NCBI RefSeq assembly: GCF_014898055.3
Contig: NW_023601212.1
Location: forward strand, 32,538,329 to 32,602,328
DNA length: 64,000 nucleotides
Direction of reading: 5' to 3'
DNA from: Talpa occidentalis
Lineage: Eukaryota > Chordata > Mammalia > Eulipotyphla > Talpidae
Shown: positions 48,744-59,529 of the stretch, one piece after another
Position numbering within the stretch: the first letter of the stretch is position 1
Layout: every line of letters starts with the position of its first letter
Notes under the pieces: model-generated
The model's database searches: none
Seen by the model: only the letters and a program-made list of their open reading frames with translations
Told to the model about the DNA's origin: nothing
Made by a program: the position numbers and the translations under genes

Positions 48744-48916
48744 TTTTAAAGATTTATTTATTTATTTTTATACAAGAACTGGTCAGAAGCACGGAAGGGT
48801 GAGAGAATTCACCAGAGCCAGAGTGGGGAGAGAGCAGGCAGATGGACCGAAGACACTGCTGAGGGGAGCAGTGGGCAAAGCAGGAGAGGTCTGCTACGCC
48901 ATGTGGGGTTCTCTCT
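48744..48916 (-). repeat. tRNA-derived T+ SINE, 5'-truncated (no tRNA head)
   Basis: About 173 bp: it retains the tail and body but stops at CACGCCATGTGGGG-like text, without the A/B-box half. Flanks AGCAGAACCAATTATT (48728-48743) and AGCAGAACTAATTTT (48917-48931) form a TSD, so truncation happened at insertion. Confidence 0.9.
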
Positions 48917-48931
48917 AGCAGAACTAATTTT

Positions 48932-49716
48932 AGGACGTGCAGGGAGCCCCATTCTGGCCAGGTGAGTGCCGGGCTATGTGGAGTATGTCTGCAAGGAAGC
49001 TCTCGCCTTTTACTCACAAATATTTCCCTATACACTCCTTCCTTTCAACAACCAATCTGCCAGCTCTGAAAGGCCAGGCCTGTGACTTCCTTAGCAAGCT
49101 ATGTCTACCAGAAATAGGAAATCTGACCCACTGTAGTGTAGTCAATACTAACCATAGGGAGAGGGGATCGAGGGGATTGAGGACTATGATGTGAGCAGCA
49201 CTAAAAACCCTAGTGTGCTTTGGTTTTATCTGGTTATATTAGGGTTAATTTCCTGGGCTTATGGAGATCCTATGTTTACTGACAGCTGCTTTATAATTGT
49301 TTAAGCAAATTTCTTTTTTAAGTTTCATTTCCAAAATCAAATATTTGCCTTAAATGAGTTGAGAACAAGAACACCAGGTGCAATGGGAAGAAAATGGTTA
49401 TATTTAACGGAGTTATTTGAAATAAAATAAATTTCAAAAATTTCTCCAATTTATTATCATCTTTTAGACACAATTCCAAGTGTTTTTAGAGAGGCTTTAT
49501 GAGACTAAGACCAAACACATTTTGAAAGGGTTTCATTGGCACAAAACGAAGATTGTTCATATCAAGAGAAACTCAAATAAATGACTTCACTTTCTTAAAC
49601 TGAGAAGATTACAAGGCCAGTGTGCCTAGGCCTGGGTCTGTGTGTTCCCTTTCTCCATCTCAGCTGGCTTCCCTGTCCCATATTCATAAGAAAGTTTCAG
49701 AAAAGAATATCTTTTT
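48932..49716. other. Unassigned sequence
   Basis: No gene or clear repeat was recognised. Confidence 0.4.
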
Positions 49717-49984
49717 CTTTTTTTTTTTTTAAAGATTTATTTATGCATACAAGAGCTGGTGTTTAGGCCTGAGGGGTGGGGAGGTGAGTGGATTCACCAG
49801 AGACAGAGCGGGGAACAGAACCGGCAGATTGACCAAAGTGCACTGCTGAGGGAAGCAATGGATGAGGCAGGAAAGGTCTGCTGCACCATGTGGGTAGCTC
49901 CTTGGCTGGGGATCGAATTCATGCTTCAGTGGCTGCAGACAGCTTCATAGGTTGCATCTTCACCCCTGTGCCACCAGGGAGGCC
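49717..49984 (-). repeat. tRNA-derived T+ SINE
   Basis: Antisense copy. Flanks AAGAATATCTTTTTC and AAGAAAACCTTTTTC are an imperfect TSD. Head ends CACCAGGGAGGCCC. Confidence 0.93.
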
Positions 49985-50355
49985 CAAGAAAACCTTTTTC
50001 TGAAAATGAAAAGAACAGCTGTTCTTTACAGGGAGTCATGAGTGCAGAAGATTCTTCCAGCTTCCAGTCACTGAGGATCTTTCCTCCCCTTGGTAAAGAG
50101 TAACCTTTCTAATTCTTTTGTCCACTTAACAGTCATTCTAGTTGGAGAAAAAAGTACCATCTTATCGCATAAAACACATTTCAGTCAAGAACACCCAGCA
50201 CTTTGAGGCCTCATTTCCATAACTTTCAGAGCTATGAGAATACATAAAAGTTTCTTTTAAAAAGACCATCAAAAGTTGGTTGAATAAGTGAAATCATCAG
50301 GGTGGTTATTATGAATACCAACAAAGTTGCTGTGCATACAGCTTTATAAACACTC
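49985..50355. other. Unassigned sequence
   Basis: No gene or clear repeat. I looked for a retroviral primer-binding site next to the following LTR and did not see one. Confidence 0.4.
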
Positions 50356-50776
50356 TGGGGCCTCAGCTACAAGTTTGTCTGGTTCTCCATGGCAGCAGAC
50401 AGGGAGTAAGAACAAGTCTTCATTATGAGGCAGCAGGAGAGACACAGGTAACAACAGTAGCAGCAGCCCCCTGGCCACAGCAATGCCCTGTGCCCCATGA
50501 GTTGCCAGTGAGAGGCCATGAGAGGTCCAGATAAGCCCCTTCTGGAGGAGCCCTATTAGCTTTTATATGATTTAGAGACAAAGCTAGCCAAGTTTAGGGA
50601 TAGTTTACAGAATTTTGTTTTGTGTGTGTGAACTATACATCAAGGTTACATATTATTTACTGTTCTCCACACCTGCAGACCACATCTCAAGGCTACATGT
50701 TATCTACTAGGCCACCTGTGCCAGAAGTTCACGGCAGAAAACAGTCTGAGAAAACTGTTTTCCCCTGGGTCCTACA
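50356..50776 (-). repeat. LTR, family B, inverted copy
   Basis: On the minus strand it starts TGTAGGACCCAGGGG and ends GAGGCCCCA. It shares TAAATAATATGTAACCTTGA and TGTATAGTTCACA with the copy at 33923-34435. Both ends are inferred by comparing the two copies. No clean TSD was seen. Confidence 0.7.
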
Positions 50777-51119
50777 ACAACTTAGTTAATTACTTGGTTA
50801 GCTAGTTAGTTAGTTTCATTAACTGGTCACAGAGAGCAGGATCAAGGGAAGGTCTAACCTAGCTAGACCTAGGGTACCTGCTAGCCGCTGACCCCAGCTA
50901 GATGCCACCTGGAGAGCAGAGGGAGCAGAGGAGGGTTCCCTCATAAACATTCTCCACACAAGCTGGGGGGATTGGGTGGGGGTGAGGCTCTCTGCACATC
51001 CCAAAGTTGGTTCTCGTGGTCACTGAGGGGATTGAAGTAGAAGCTATGACAAAAGTCCTTCTGGAGCTTAGTTCCCCAAACCCTTGGTGTTCCACCTAAG
51101 GTCTCAGTCAGGCTTGATC
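50777..51119. other. Unassigned sequence
   Basis: A (TTAG)n-like run (TTAGCTAGTTAGTTAG) lies near 50798. No gene was recognised. Confidence 0.4.
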
Positions 51120-51290
51120 CAGACACATCTGGGTTTGATCCCTGAGGCTAACATTTAACACATGTGTAATCACTCAGAGCTTTAGTTTTCTCATCTTCAA
51201 AATGAAGATAAAAAGATCTACTTTCCAGGGATCAGCTTGAAGTTGGAGGTTCATTTTTGCAAAACTAATAATGAATCATAATAAATTGCC
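51120..51290 (+). repeat. MIR-like fragment
   Basis: TCTGGGTTTGATCCCTGAGG, ATCACTCAGAGCTTTAGTTT and TCTCATCTTCAAAATGAAGA are collinear with MIR. Confidence 0.65.
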
Positions 51291-51608
51291 CCTTCAAGTG
51301 AGCAGACATCCTTATAATGGGATTAGCCACAAGCGAGGTACAACCTCAGCTTTATTCTCTTGCAGTAGGAATGACCTTGTTCTGAGCCAGAAACCCCTGC
51401 TCTGCTCTTCTGGGTGATAAAGGAGGTGAACAAAGGTCAGGTCCCAACCATAACTGACTTTGACCTCCTTACCATGGAGGCTGACATTGCTAGAGTCATT
51501 GCCGTGGGGCAAGCCCAAGTGCACTCTCCCCCACGTAACTGACAGCTAGGTCACCAGGAACCACTGGGTCACCCTTCCATGGCCTATTCCTAGTACCCAG
51601 TGAACATC

Positions 51609-52037
51609 TGTAGGGTAAGCAAAAAACTTATCAGGCTTTTCCACCCTCCCACTATTAGATTAAATGCATGCCTGATGGTGAACAACAGCAGTGGGGTGTG
51701 GGCATACATCGGTGGGTACACCTGGGCTGAGAGACTGGGCTCATAAGAGTGGCGTCATGCGATGCCAGAGAGTATGGAACAGACCAGAAGAAGAACAAGC
51801 GAGAGACGGGAAGAGAACAGCAGAGAAGCAGAGGCCAAGAGAGAACGCCAGAGAGCCCAGAAAGAGTGAAGATTCACCCGGGGCTGGGAAGCCTGCAAGC
51901 CTCCGGCCCCCTGACACCCCTGCCTGTCATGTACCTGGTAAAATGGCAATAAAAGCCTGAAAAAGTCACCAAGGGCTCCTCCTTCACCCGTCTGCTCTGA
52001 TCATAGAAATCCTGCACTATGCCTTCTTGCCACTACA
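51609..52037 (+). repeat. Solo LTR, family A, second copy
   Basis: The 429-bp element starts TGTAGG and ends ACTACA, with AATAAA at 51948-51953. It is flanked by ACATC on both sides (51604-51608 and 52038-52042). It aligns along its whole length with 22106-22561 (CAGGCTTTT, ATGCATGCCTGATGG, CACCTGGGCTGAGA, CATGTACCTGGTAA), with scattered indels. Confidence 0.87.
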
Positions 52038-52042
52038 ACATC

Positions 52043-53099
52043 CCATTTGGGGTCAGAGATCAAATCAAATAAGAGCTAGTGAATGGGGAGATTGTTCAGA
52101 GAAGAGTCCCAGAAAAAATTAGAAAAAGTAAAGTTTTGGATTGCTCAGCTCAGAGAAGGGGGACCTAGATAAGGAGTCAGGGGCAAGGGTAGAGGAAGCT
52201 CAGGTTTTGCCAGCTGTTAAATATACAAAGAATTTGGGGGGAATTTATTGGCTTTAGGGTTGCCAAATTAACATCTGGAAATTCTCTTCCTTTTAGAATG
52301 ATACAAAGACCATTTTTCTCGAGAAGCGTCAGGGATCTTGTGGCATGGCCGTCAGCTGTGGAGGTCATACAGTCGTGATAGCTTCATCAACGGAGTCTTG
52401 AGTCAGAGTCTGGTGGGCCGGGCTCCAGCGTGGAGTGCTCCTCTCCCACTGCCCCAAGAGCACTTCCCTCTGTACCTGGTCATTAGAATTGCTCACTGAC
52501 ATGAACGCAGACTCAGCACCTGCAGGAGGGAGCCAGACTCCTTGCCCCAGATCTTACCTCCTTGCAGGCAGACCTCTTCCTCTCCATTCATTCCAGCACC
52601 AGTGGGAGGAAGGAATCCAGTTACTGCCATGGGGACTGTGGTGAGAAGTAAGAGAGAAGACAGATGTGGACGTCTGTAGGAGAGAGATGAGACACAGGTG
52701 GCTATTAAAGAATAAAAGATTATGAAACTACAGGCTTGAATATTTATTTATGATTCCTGGAATTCTATACCCTTGGCTCCTAGGCATGAGCATATAACAC
52801 AGTTCTGAAATATAAATAGGCTGTTTCGAAGGCTTCTGGGTTGAATTTTGCCTTTCTTCTAAAACTGTTGACACTTTTGCACTGATCTGCTCTTCTGCTT
52901 TAAAAACAGATAAACTATTGCTGCATACTTGTGAAGAAACTAGTGGGAATTTGGTTTCATAGAATAAAATTTTACTGATAGTCACTGTTGTATAATGCCA
53001 GTAGGATAATATATGTGAGAATGATTTTTAAAGTATGATGCACTGGGAAGTAGAGGCTATGGCAGTTTTTGATATTATTGATATGATCCATTTTACATC
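52043..53099. other. Unassigned sequence
   Basis: No gene or clear repeat was recognised. Confidence 0.4.
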
Positions 53100-54240
53100 A
53101 CTTCAAGAAGGAGGGAGTGGAAATGGTAAAGTAGAAAGGTCAGGAGCAAGGGTTGGTGTGTAAAGTAATGAACTTGTGAGAAGAGGGATATGGAAATTGT
53201 ATGGTGATGGTCATTTAGGAGAGAGTGGGCTCCAATGTTGTTGTGATAAAGAGGGGCAGAAAAGAAGAATCTGGTTTGGCATGATGGCAAGGTGGAGGGG
53301 AGGAGACACAAGACAGGTTGATATGGATGGTAGAAGTGGAGGTGTTACAGGTCAACCCAGATATGAAATGGGTTGCCTGACTGTGGGTCCTCACCTGCAC
53401 GCTTAAAGGGGATTTACTGATGCTAAACTGCAGGCACACAAAAAAGGTTAATAAAAGATTTATTAACAAGGGAAGGGGAAATGAGGAAATGAATAACTCA
53501 GGGAGAAAAAGAGGGAGATAAATTTGTAAATGCATCCTACCCATTCCGCTGACCTGGAATTCCAATGACTCACTGAGCTGGTGAAAAGCCAAGTGCCACG
53601 CGTGGCCAAGAGCCCACCCCAGTTCACATGGCTGGTTATATCTCCAAACAGAAAAACATGGCTGCTTAACTCCACCCTCAGGTGCTCACAACCCTCCCCT
53701 TGGTGATCATGAGATCTGTAGTTCCCAATGACTTGATGGAGTCAGGGTGGAGTCTGCAAAACCTGTATGGAGTTTGCTCAGGACATCCTTTCCCCCTAAC
53801 AGAGGGGCACGAGAGGAAGTCAGGATTGATGAGATGGAGGTGGTGGAAGAACAGAGGGGAAGTCACATTTGGAACTGTAGCATGACAGAGGGGTAGTTGA
53901 TGAAAATGGTGGAAAGGAAGTAGGAGGCAGCACTGATGTGAGATTGTGGCAGAAAGGAGCTGGGATTCTCAGATTTTGTGCCAGTGGCCATAGAGGGAAG
54001 GCAGAGATACCACTGATATGATGGTGATGGTGGCGCGAAGATGGGAGGGGAGTTGGTGAGCAGGAGGTGGTGGATGGGTGGGAGTTGGGACACTAGGGAA
54101 AGGAGGAAGGAATCAGCGTTGGTCCGGGGGATGTGGAGGGGACATAAAATGAGTCATGTTGGTGTAGTGATGAAGGTGGGAAATGCTGTGACGTGCAGTG
54201 TTGGTGTGATGGTGGTGGTGAAAGTAGGAGCCCCATTCCC
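53100..54240 (+). repeat. G/GGT-rich degenerate tandem region
   Basis: Loosely repeating purine-rich phrases (GATGGTGATGGTGGCG, GAGGTGGTGGAAGAACAG, GGAGGTGGTGGATGGGTGGG, GATGGTGGTGGTGAAAG) occur on both sides of 53381-53802. The pattern suggests an old, decayed minisatellite interrupted by an insertion. Long open frames on both strands follow from the composition. Confidence 0.45.
53381..53802 (-). repeat. LTR-like insertion inside the G-rich region
   Basis: Non-G-rich block starting TGTGGGTCCTCACC and ending CCCCCTAACA. Read on the minus strand it runs TG...CA with an AATAAA (plus-strand TTTATT at 53457-53462) near its 3' end. Its plus-strand start matches 42899. No clean TSD was found. Confidence 0.4.
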
Positions 54241-54632
54241 ACCTCCTCCTTACACCTGTACCACTCACTGCCATATTTCCACCAGCACCATCACATCAAA
54301 ACTGCTGACACTCTCACCTTCTTTAATGCTATATTTAACTTCAACTTTACCTGAAAGTTTTCCAACTTGAGAATTGGACACAGGGCGGAGGATAGAAACA
54401 ACCACCAAAAAAAAAAAAAAAAAAAAATTCCAGACCTTGAGAGAAACTGGTGTTCTTAGAACTTGCTCACTTTACTTTCTAGAAAAATCTTTAGAAAACA
54501 AAGTAATGAACATAAACGATAGATTTAAATACGCAAATAATTGGAGTCTGAGCTATTATGTATGACAATAATCAAAAGTGAAAATAGTAAAGGAGCCATC
54601 CCCTCTGAATTGTCCAAGGATGAGATTTGATC
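54241..54632. other. Unassigned, with A tract
   Basis: An A-run of about 22 bases lies at 54406-54427. No gene or element was identified. Confidence 0.4.
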
Positions 54633-54647
54633 AAATTTTAGGCTGAG

Positions 54648-54908
54648 GGCCACCCCTGGTGGTGCAGCAGTTGAGCGCTGGGCTGCAAAGCTGCCCGCAG
54701 CCTCTGCAGTGCCTGTTCGATCCCCAGCTGCCGGTGAGGGTCCCACATGGCGCGACAGATCTCTCCTGCCGCCTGCTGCTCCCCTCGGCAGTGTATTTCA
54801 TCAGTCTGCCTCTTCTGTTCCCTGCTCTGGCTCTGGTGAATTCTCTCACCCTCCCGCGTGTCTGACTGTACCCAGTGCTTGTATAAATAAATAAATAAAT
54901 CTTAAAAA
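54648..54908 (+). repeat. tRNA-derived T+ SINE
   Basis: Near-consensus. The target AAATTTTAGGCTGAG is at 54633-54647 and AATTTAGGCTGAG at 54911-54923. Confidence 0.94.
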
Positions 54909-54923
54909 AAAATTTAGGCTGAG

Positions 54924-55207
54924 CAGAAAGAAAAAGAAAGATACCAAATGGTCTCACTCATAGCAGGAATTTAGAAAACCTAAATAAGGGACCAGGAGAA
55001 AGGCTAATTATAATAAAGTAAAAATCAAAATCAACAAGCAACTATAAGCCAGAGACACAACACAGGGGAGTGGGAGGGTAGAAGGGAATACGGTCAAAAT
55101 AAGGGAGGTAGGAATTGTATGGGGACTATAACCAAGATGAAAAGCATACATTGTGCAAAAATGAAAAATGATGTAAAAATTATATTAAATTTTTTTTAAG
55201 TATAAAA
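54924..55207 (+). repeat. Severely 5'-truncated L1 3' end
   Basis: It begins CAGAAAGAAAAAGAAAGATA and carries only the last of ORF2/3' UTR (TGGTCTCACTCATAGCAGGA; GGACTATAACCAAGATGAAA). It is flanked by the same target sequence as the SINE (54911-54923) and by AAATTTTAGGCTGA at 55208-55221. Confidence 0.9.
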
Positions 55208-55221
55208 AAATTTTAGGCTGA

Positions 55222-55565
55222 AATCAAAAAAGATAAACTCATGCCATTTGCAGCAACATGGATGGAGCTGGAAGGGATCATGCTCAGTGAAATAAGCCAG
55301 AAAGAAAAAGGAAAATACCGGATGGTCTCACTCATAGCAGGAATTTAGAAAACCTAAATAAGGGATCAGGAAAAAGACTAATTATACTAAAGTAAAAATC
55401 AAAATCAACGAGCAACTATAAACCAGAGACACACTACACAGGGGGGAGAAGGGAGTAGGATCACAACAAGGGTAGTGGGAATTTTACAGGGACTATAACC
55501 AAGACGAAAATGCATACATTGTACAAAAATGATGCATAAAATCATTTATAGAATGATTTTATAAA
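55222..55565 (+). repeat. Second L1 3' end, tandem to the first
   Basis: It begins AATCAAAAAAGATAAACTCA, further upstream in L1 than the preceding copy, then continues through the same 3' UTR. Its own junction directly follows the third copy of the AAATTTTAGGCTGA target. Confidence 0.9.
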
Positions 55566-55577
55566 ATAAAAAATTAC

Positions 55578-55847
55578 AGGGCCTCCCCGGTGGCGCAGCA
55601 GTTGAGCGTTGGGTTGCGAACCTGCCCACAGCTTCTGCAGCGCCGGTTCGATCCCCGGCTGCTCCCCGGCCACCAGAGGAGGGTCCCACATGGCGCGCAG
55701 ACCTCTCCTGCCGCCCGCTGCTCCCCTCAGCAGTGTACTTCCATCCTTCTGCCTGCTCTGCTCCCCGCTCTGGCTCTGGTGAATTCTCTCACCCTCCCGC
55801 GCTTCTGACGGTACCCAGTGCTTGTGTGTATGTATCAATCAATCAAT

Positions 55848-55884
<37 letters not shown>
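55578..55884 (+). repeat. tRNA-derived T+ SINE
   Basis: The GCTGCTCCCCGGCCACC variant but a tail of (TCAA)n (ATCAATCAATCAATAAATCTT) and a long poly(A) of about 30. The long homopolymer suggests fairly recent insertion. Confidence 0.94.
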
Positions 55885-55886
<2 letters not shown>

Positions 55887-56348
55887 ATTATTTTAAAATA
55901 TTCAGATTTCCCCACAGCTTTCGAAATAAATACACACACACAACTGTGATGCTAAGGGCTAGGATTCAATTGATTTTCCAGAGCTAATTATGAAAGTGGG
56001 GTTTATTGATAAAAGTTGAGCAATACATTTTTCACCACAGGGTGATAAAGGTGATAAAGAAGGAAATTAAGTAAAAAGGGAGGACAGAGTTCATCCTGCT
56101 AGAAATGACGCAAATAAATGAACCTCATGAGAAAAAGTGAATCAGTATCAAACCAATAGTTAGTTCCAATACTTCAATAAATCTCATTCTTCTTTATCCT
56201 CTGTCTTCTTCCTCTTCTTCTAGTAATTCAACAGGAATTTTTCCCACTAATGCATCATTTTAGCTCTGTCACATACACATAACAAGACAAATCCTTTGTT
56301 GTTCAACTTTGCCTTTTCTATTTGGCTGGCATTAATTTTACTTTTGTT
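55885..56348. other. Unassigned sequence
   Basis: A CACACACACA run lies near 55932. No gene was recognised. Confidence 0.4.
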
Positions 56349-56615
56349 GGGCCTTCCTGGGGCAGCAAGGGCTTAAGCACCGCACTATGAAGCTATCCAT
56401 AGCCTCTGCGGCATGAGTTCGATCCCTGGCCGGCCAGCAACACACATGACACAGCAGACCTCTCCTGTCTCGCCTGCTGCTCCCCTCAGCAGTGTATTTC
56501 AGTCATTCTGCCTGTTTTGTTCCCCACTCTGTGTCTGGTGAATCCTCTTACCCCTCAAACCTCTGGCCTGTACCCCAGCTCTTGTATGCATAAATAAATA
56601 TATCTTTTTAAAAAA
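56349..56615 (+). repeat. tRNA-derived T+ SINE, last in the window
   Basis: Head GGGCCTTCCTGGGGCAGCAA then TTAAGCACCGCACTATGAAG. Tail CTCTTGTATGCATAAATAAA. Flanks TTAATTTTACTTTTG and ATAATTTTACAATGG form a weak TSD. Confidence 0.93.
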
Positions 56616-59465
56616 ATAATTTTACAATGGTCTTAGAAATTTCATGCTCATTTTTTCATTAGTTGAAGCACTTCTTCGATATGGGATACAACAGGGACAG
56701 CGTGCTCCTGCACTTGAGCTAGGTGAAACCTTCGTGCCAAAAAGTACCACCTCTGTCCCCTTCAAGGCCTGAGGCAAGCTCGGAGCAGCCTTCTGCTAGT
56801 AGGTGGATGAGATGAGAGACATCCAGGAATTGCAGAGAGATAAACTCAGAACAACTTGGCGGGTAGTCTGAGAGCCAGGAGGAGGATGAGGGTTGAAATT
56901 TGTTGCTTTCCTTACAGGCCCCTCCATGCCCCTTTTGCCCCAGTCATCCTGACTAAAGTGATCCCCTTCCTGCCCATCTTCAGTGAGCAGTGCAGGAGTA
57001 ACTAGGGAGGCCCCAGAGGGAGAAAATAAAATTTTAAGTAAAAGAGTTAATTAAGAGAAATAACCGTAAGAGAACAGTCATAGAAAATCAGAGAAAAGCA
57101 GTGAAGTTCCAAGGAGCTGACAGCAACGCAGAGATAACAACAGCATCTCGGACCCTGGCAAAATAGTCACAACTTCCCGTGGGTTCCCAACTGAGGTTCC
57201 TAAATCCATCAGGATAACCATGAAGGGAATAGAGCCTTCCCTAGTGTGGCCAAGGTACACCTCTGAATCTTCCAGAACCATGGATGACAGCTGAATTTGT
57301 ATTATACCTGCACGACCTGATCTGAAGTTCTTGCCAGACCTCAGTATTGCAGTGTCTGTCATTTCAGCTCCATTGAAATCGGTATTTTAGATCTAGGTAT
57401 ATATGGACTTCTTATGAAGAGAAAAGAGACTTTGCAGCTAGCATTTCTGAGGGAACAGGTTTCATGAAAATGAATACAACTTTAAATAGTCAAGGACAGA
57501 GCAAAAAAATGAATTCAAGCTATTGGGGGGAAATGGAAACAAATTGGATCAGTTTTTGTTTAAAATGGTTTTGCATGGAATCTGGACCAAGGCTTTTCTT
57601 TACAGAACTGTTTCCTGGGGTGCAAATGGTGCAGATTTCAGCCCTTGAACTAGAATCCATTACTGAAAAAAATTTTAGTTGGCAAAATGTTTTCAAATCT
57701 AAAGGAGGAGCAGTTTTACGCTAGGTGTTTCTGGGATGGGCACAAGAAGAAATGGGACATAAAGCACAAGTGAGTGTTTGCTGCTCACTGAGGTTCTCCT
57801 CATTCCCATACCCGGCAGCCATTACGAGGAAATGACTTTGATTAGATATGAATGAAAGTCAATCCTGTGGCTCTTCCTGGTGAACCAGTGGTTGATGGCT
57901 AAATCAAATGTTTCCACCACAAGTTAACTGGAATTTAAACCTTAAAACTTGAAGCTATTTGCAAAAGGAGCAGGGTGACTACAAGTTCAAGCTTTAATGG
58001 AATACCCATCCTCACAGAAAAGCTGGAAATGAAGTCTTCATCTACCTTGAGTGAGTCTGTGGACTTTTTCCAATACTAAAAATCCTCAGGTCCAGAGTTT
58101 CAGCATCACTTATTCTTTTACAATAAATTTTTGAGACTTCATATAGCAGTACCTCCCAATCAAAGTTGTCAATTGATAAGAGATTCTAACAGTTTTGTCC
58201 TTTGGAAACTGAAATCCATCTCAATGGAGCTTAAGTTGAAGGCAAGTAAGCTGATTCTATATCCTGGAAGTGTTTTTATATCATCTTGAGATTCATCATC
58301 ACACCGGCTTTTGCCAGTTTGGCCAGCTGTCTTTGGGGTTTTCAAGGATTGCCTCTTCTAAATATATTAATATAAAGAAAAGCATATTAACAGGAAGCAT
58401 AAAGGAGCTACATTGTCTAAAAACCAAAGTTGTCCATCCAATTAGCAAGAAAAAGTTTAATTGGTGCTGGGTAGGTAAACATAAACTCAAAAAGATATCA
58501 TCAGAGCACATTTTAAAGTGCTAAAGTAAATCTTCTGTCGATGCTCCACAACAGGATTGCCCCAAATTAAGATTTAAGGAAAACTTAAAGTAAAATATTT
58601 CACTTTTAACACAGCTGAATTAGAAAAAAAATACTAGCATTAGCTATTAAGTTCAGTATTGGAAACCAGAAATATGGGTGGAATGAGCTGGAAAGGAATG
58701 GATAACTTATAAATTGAGGGAAATTAATTTTGCTTTATAAAGCAACCCTAGAACTGTCTCATAGAGATTAAAATATATGTAGAACTAAAATCCATGAGAA
58801 TAATAGCACAAAAGTAATGAACACTAACATGAATTGAAAGTGTTTGAAGGTATTAGCAATTGATTGGGGAAGTATTAAAAGTAATTTCTATTAGACTATA
58901 TTAATTAAAAAATTCATGATTTAATCATTAGTGTAACCACACAAAAATTTATACATGATTATAACAAGTTTATAGAGGGAACAATGGTATAATAAAAGTT
59001 TAATCAAAGTCAGTGAGGTAAAGAGATTAAAGGAACATTAAAAGCAGTTAGGTTAAAAGGTAAGAAAAGACTAAGATGCTTGAAATAATCTCAAATTTAC
59101 AAGTAATCGGATCGGGGCAAATTTAAACCCAAAGGTGCCAATTTTTTTGTTGTTGTTAATGACTTCCTATACATTCTATAAACTTAATAAATTGGACTTA
59201 TTGATAATGAAACACTAATTTTGCTATTCAGGAATGTTTTATGGAAAGTTTTGTACATAGAAACTTTTGTTATTTTTATAGATTGTATTTATAGTGGGAG
59301 AAAAGGAAACACATTAAACATGAAAAACATTTATAGAAATAGAAAGTATCACCTTCCCATATGCAAATGTATCTATTTTTTTCATTTGCAACAATATGTG
59401 ACAGTGTCAGTAACCCCACATAAAGATTTAGGAATCCCATTAACATGAGACTGGATGCCTTCTCT
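56616..59465. other. Unassigned sequence upstream of the MBD3L2-like gene
   Basis: No SINE, L1 or LTR was recognised. Open frames at 57078-57362 (minus) and 57464-57724 (plus) have no known domain. Composition becomes AT-rich towards the gene. Confidence 0.4.
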
Positions 59466-59529
59466 GGATTATCCACTGAATGGATTACCCACTGAATGGA
59501 TTATCCACTAAATGGATTATCCACTCCCT
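59466..59529 (+). promoter_or_regulatory. Four-copy 16-bp tandem array with GGATTA/TAATCC cores, upstream of MBD3L2-like gene
   Basis: Units start at 59466, 59482, 59498 and 59514. The first three read GGATTA(T/C)CCACT(G/A)AAT and the fourth keeps only its first 12 bases. GGATTA is the reverse complement of TAATCC, the core bound by K50 bicoid-type homeodomains (OTX, PITX, CRX and some PRD-like embryonic factors). A fifth GGATTA is at 59602-59607. The array ends about 110 bp before the ATG, a proximal-promoter or 5'-UTR position. The repeat is directly visible; any regulatory role is inference. Confidence 0.6.

Noticed and set aside
50356..50776. Full endogenous provirus ending in this LTR
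   Set aside because: No primer-binding site, polypurine tract or gag/pol/env-like frame is visible on either side; treated as solo.
25337..56615. Regularly spaced repeats suggesting an array such as CRISPR or satellite
   Set aside because: Repeats are full SINEs in both orientations with individual target duplications and irregular spacing.
57078..57724. Open frames upstream of the MBD3L2-like gene
   Set aside because: Short, on opposite strands, without recognised domain or splice structure.
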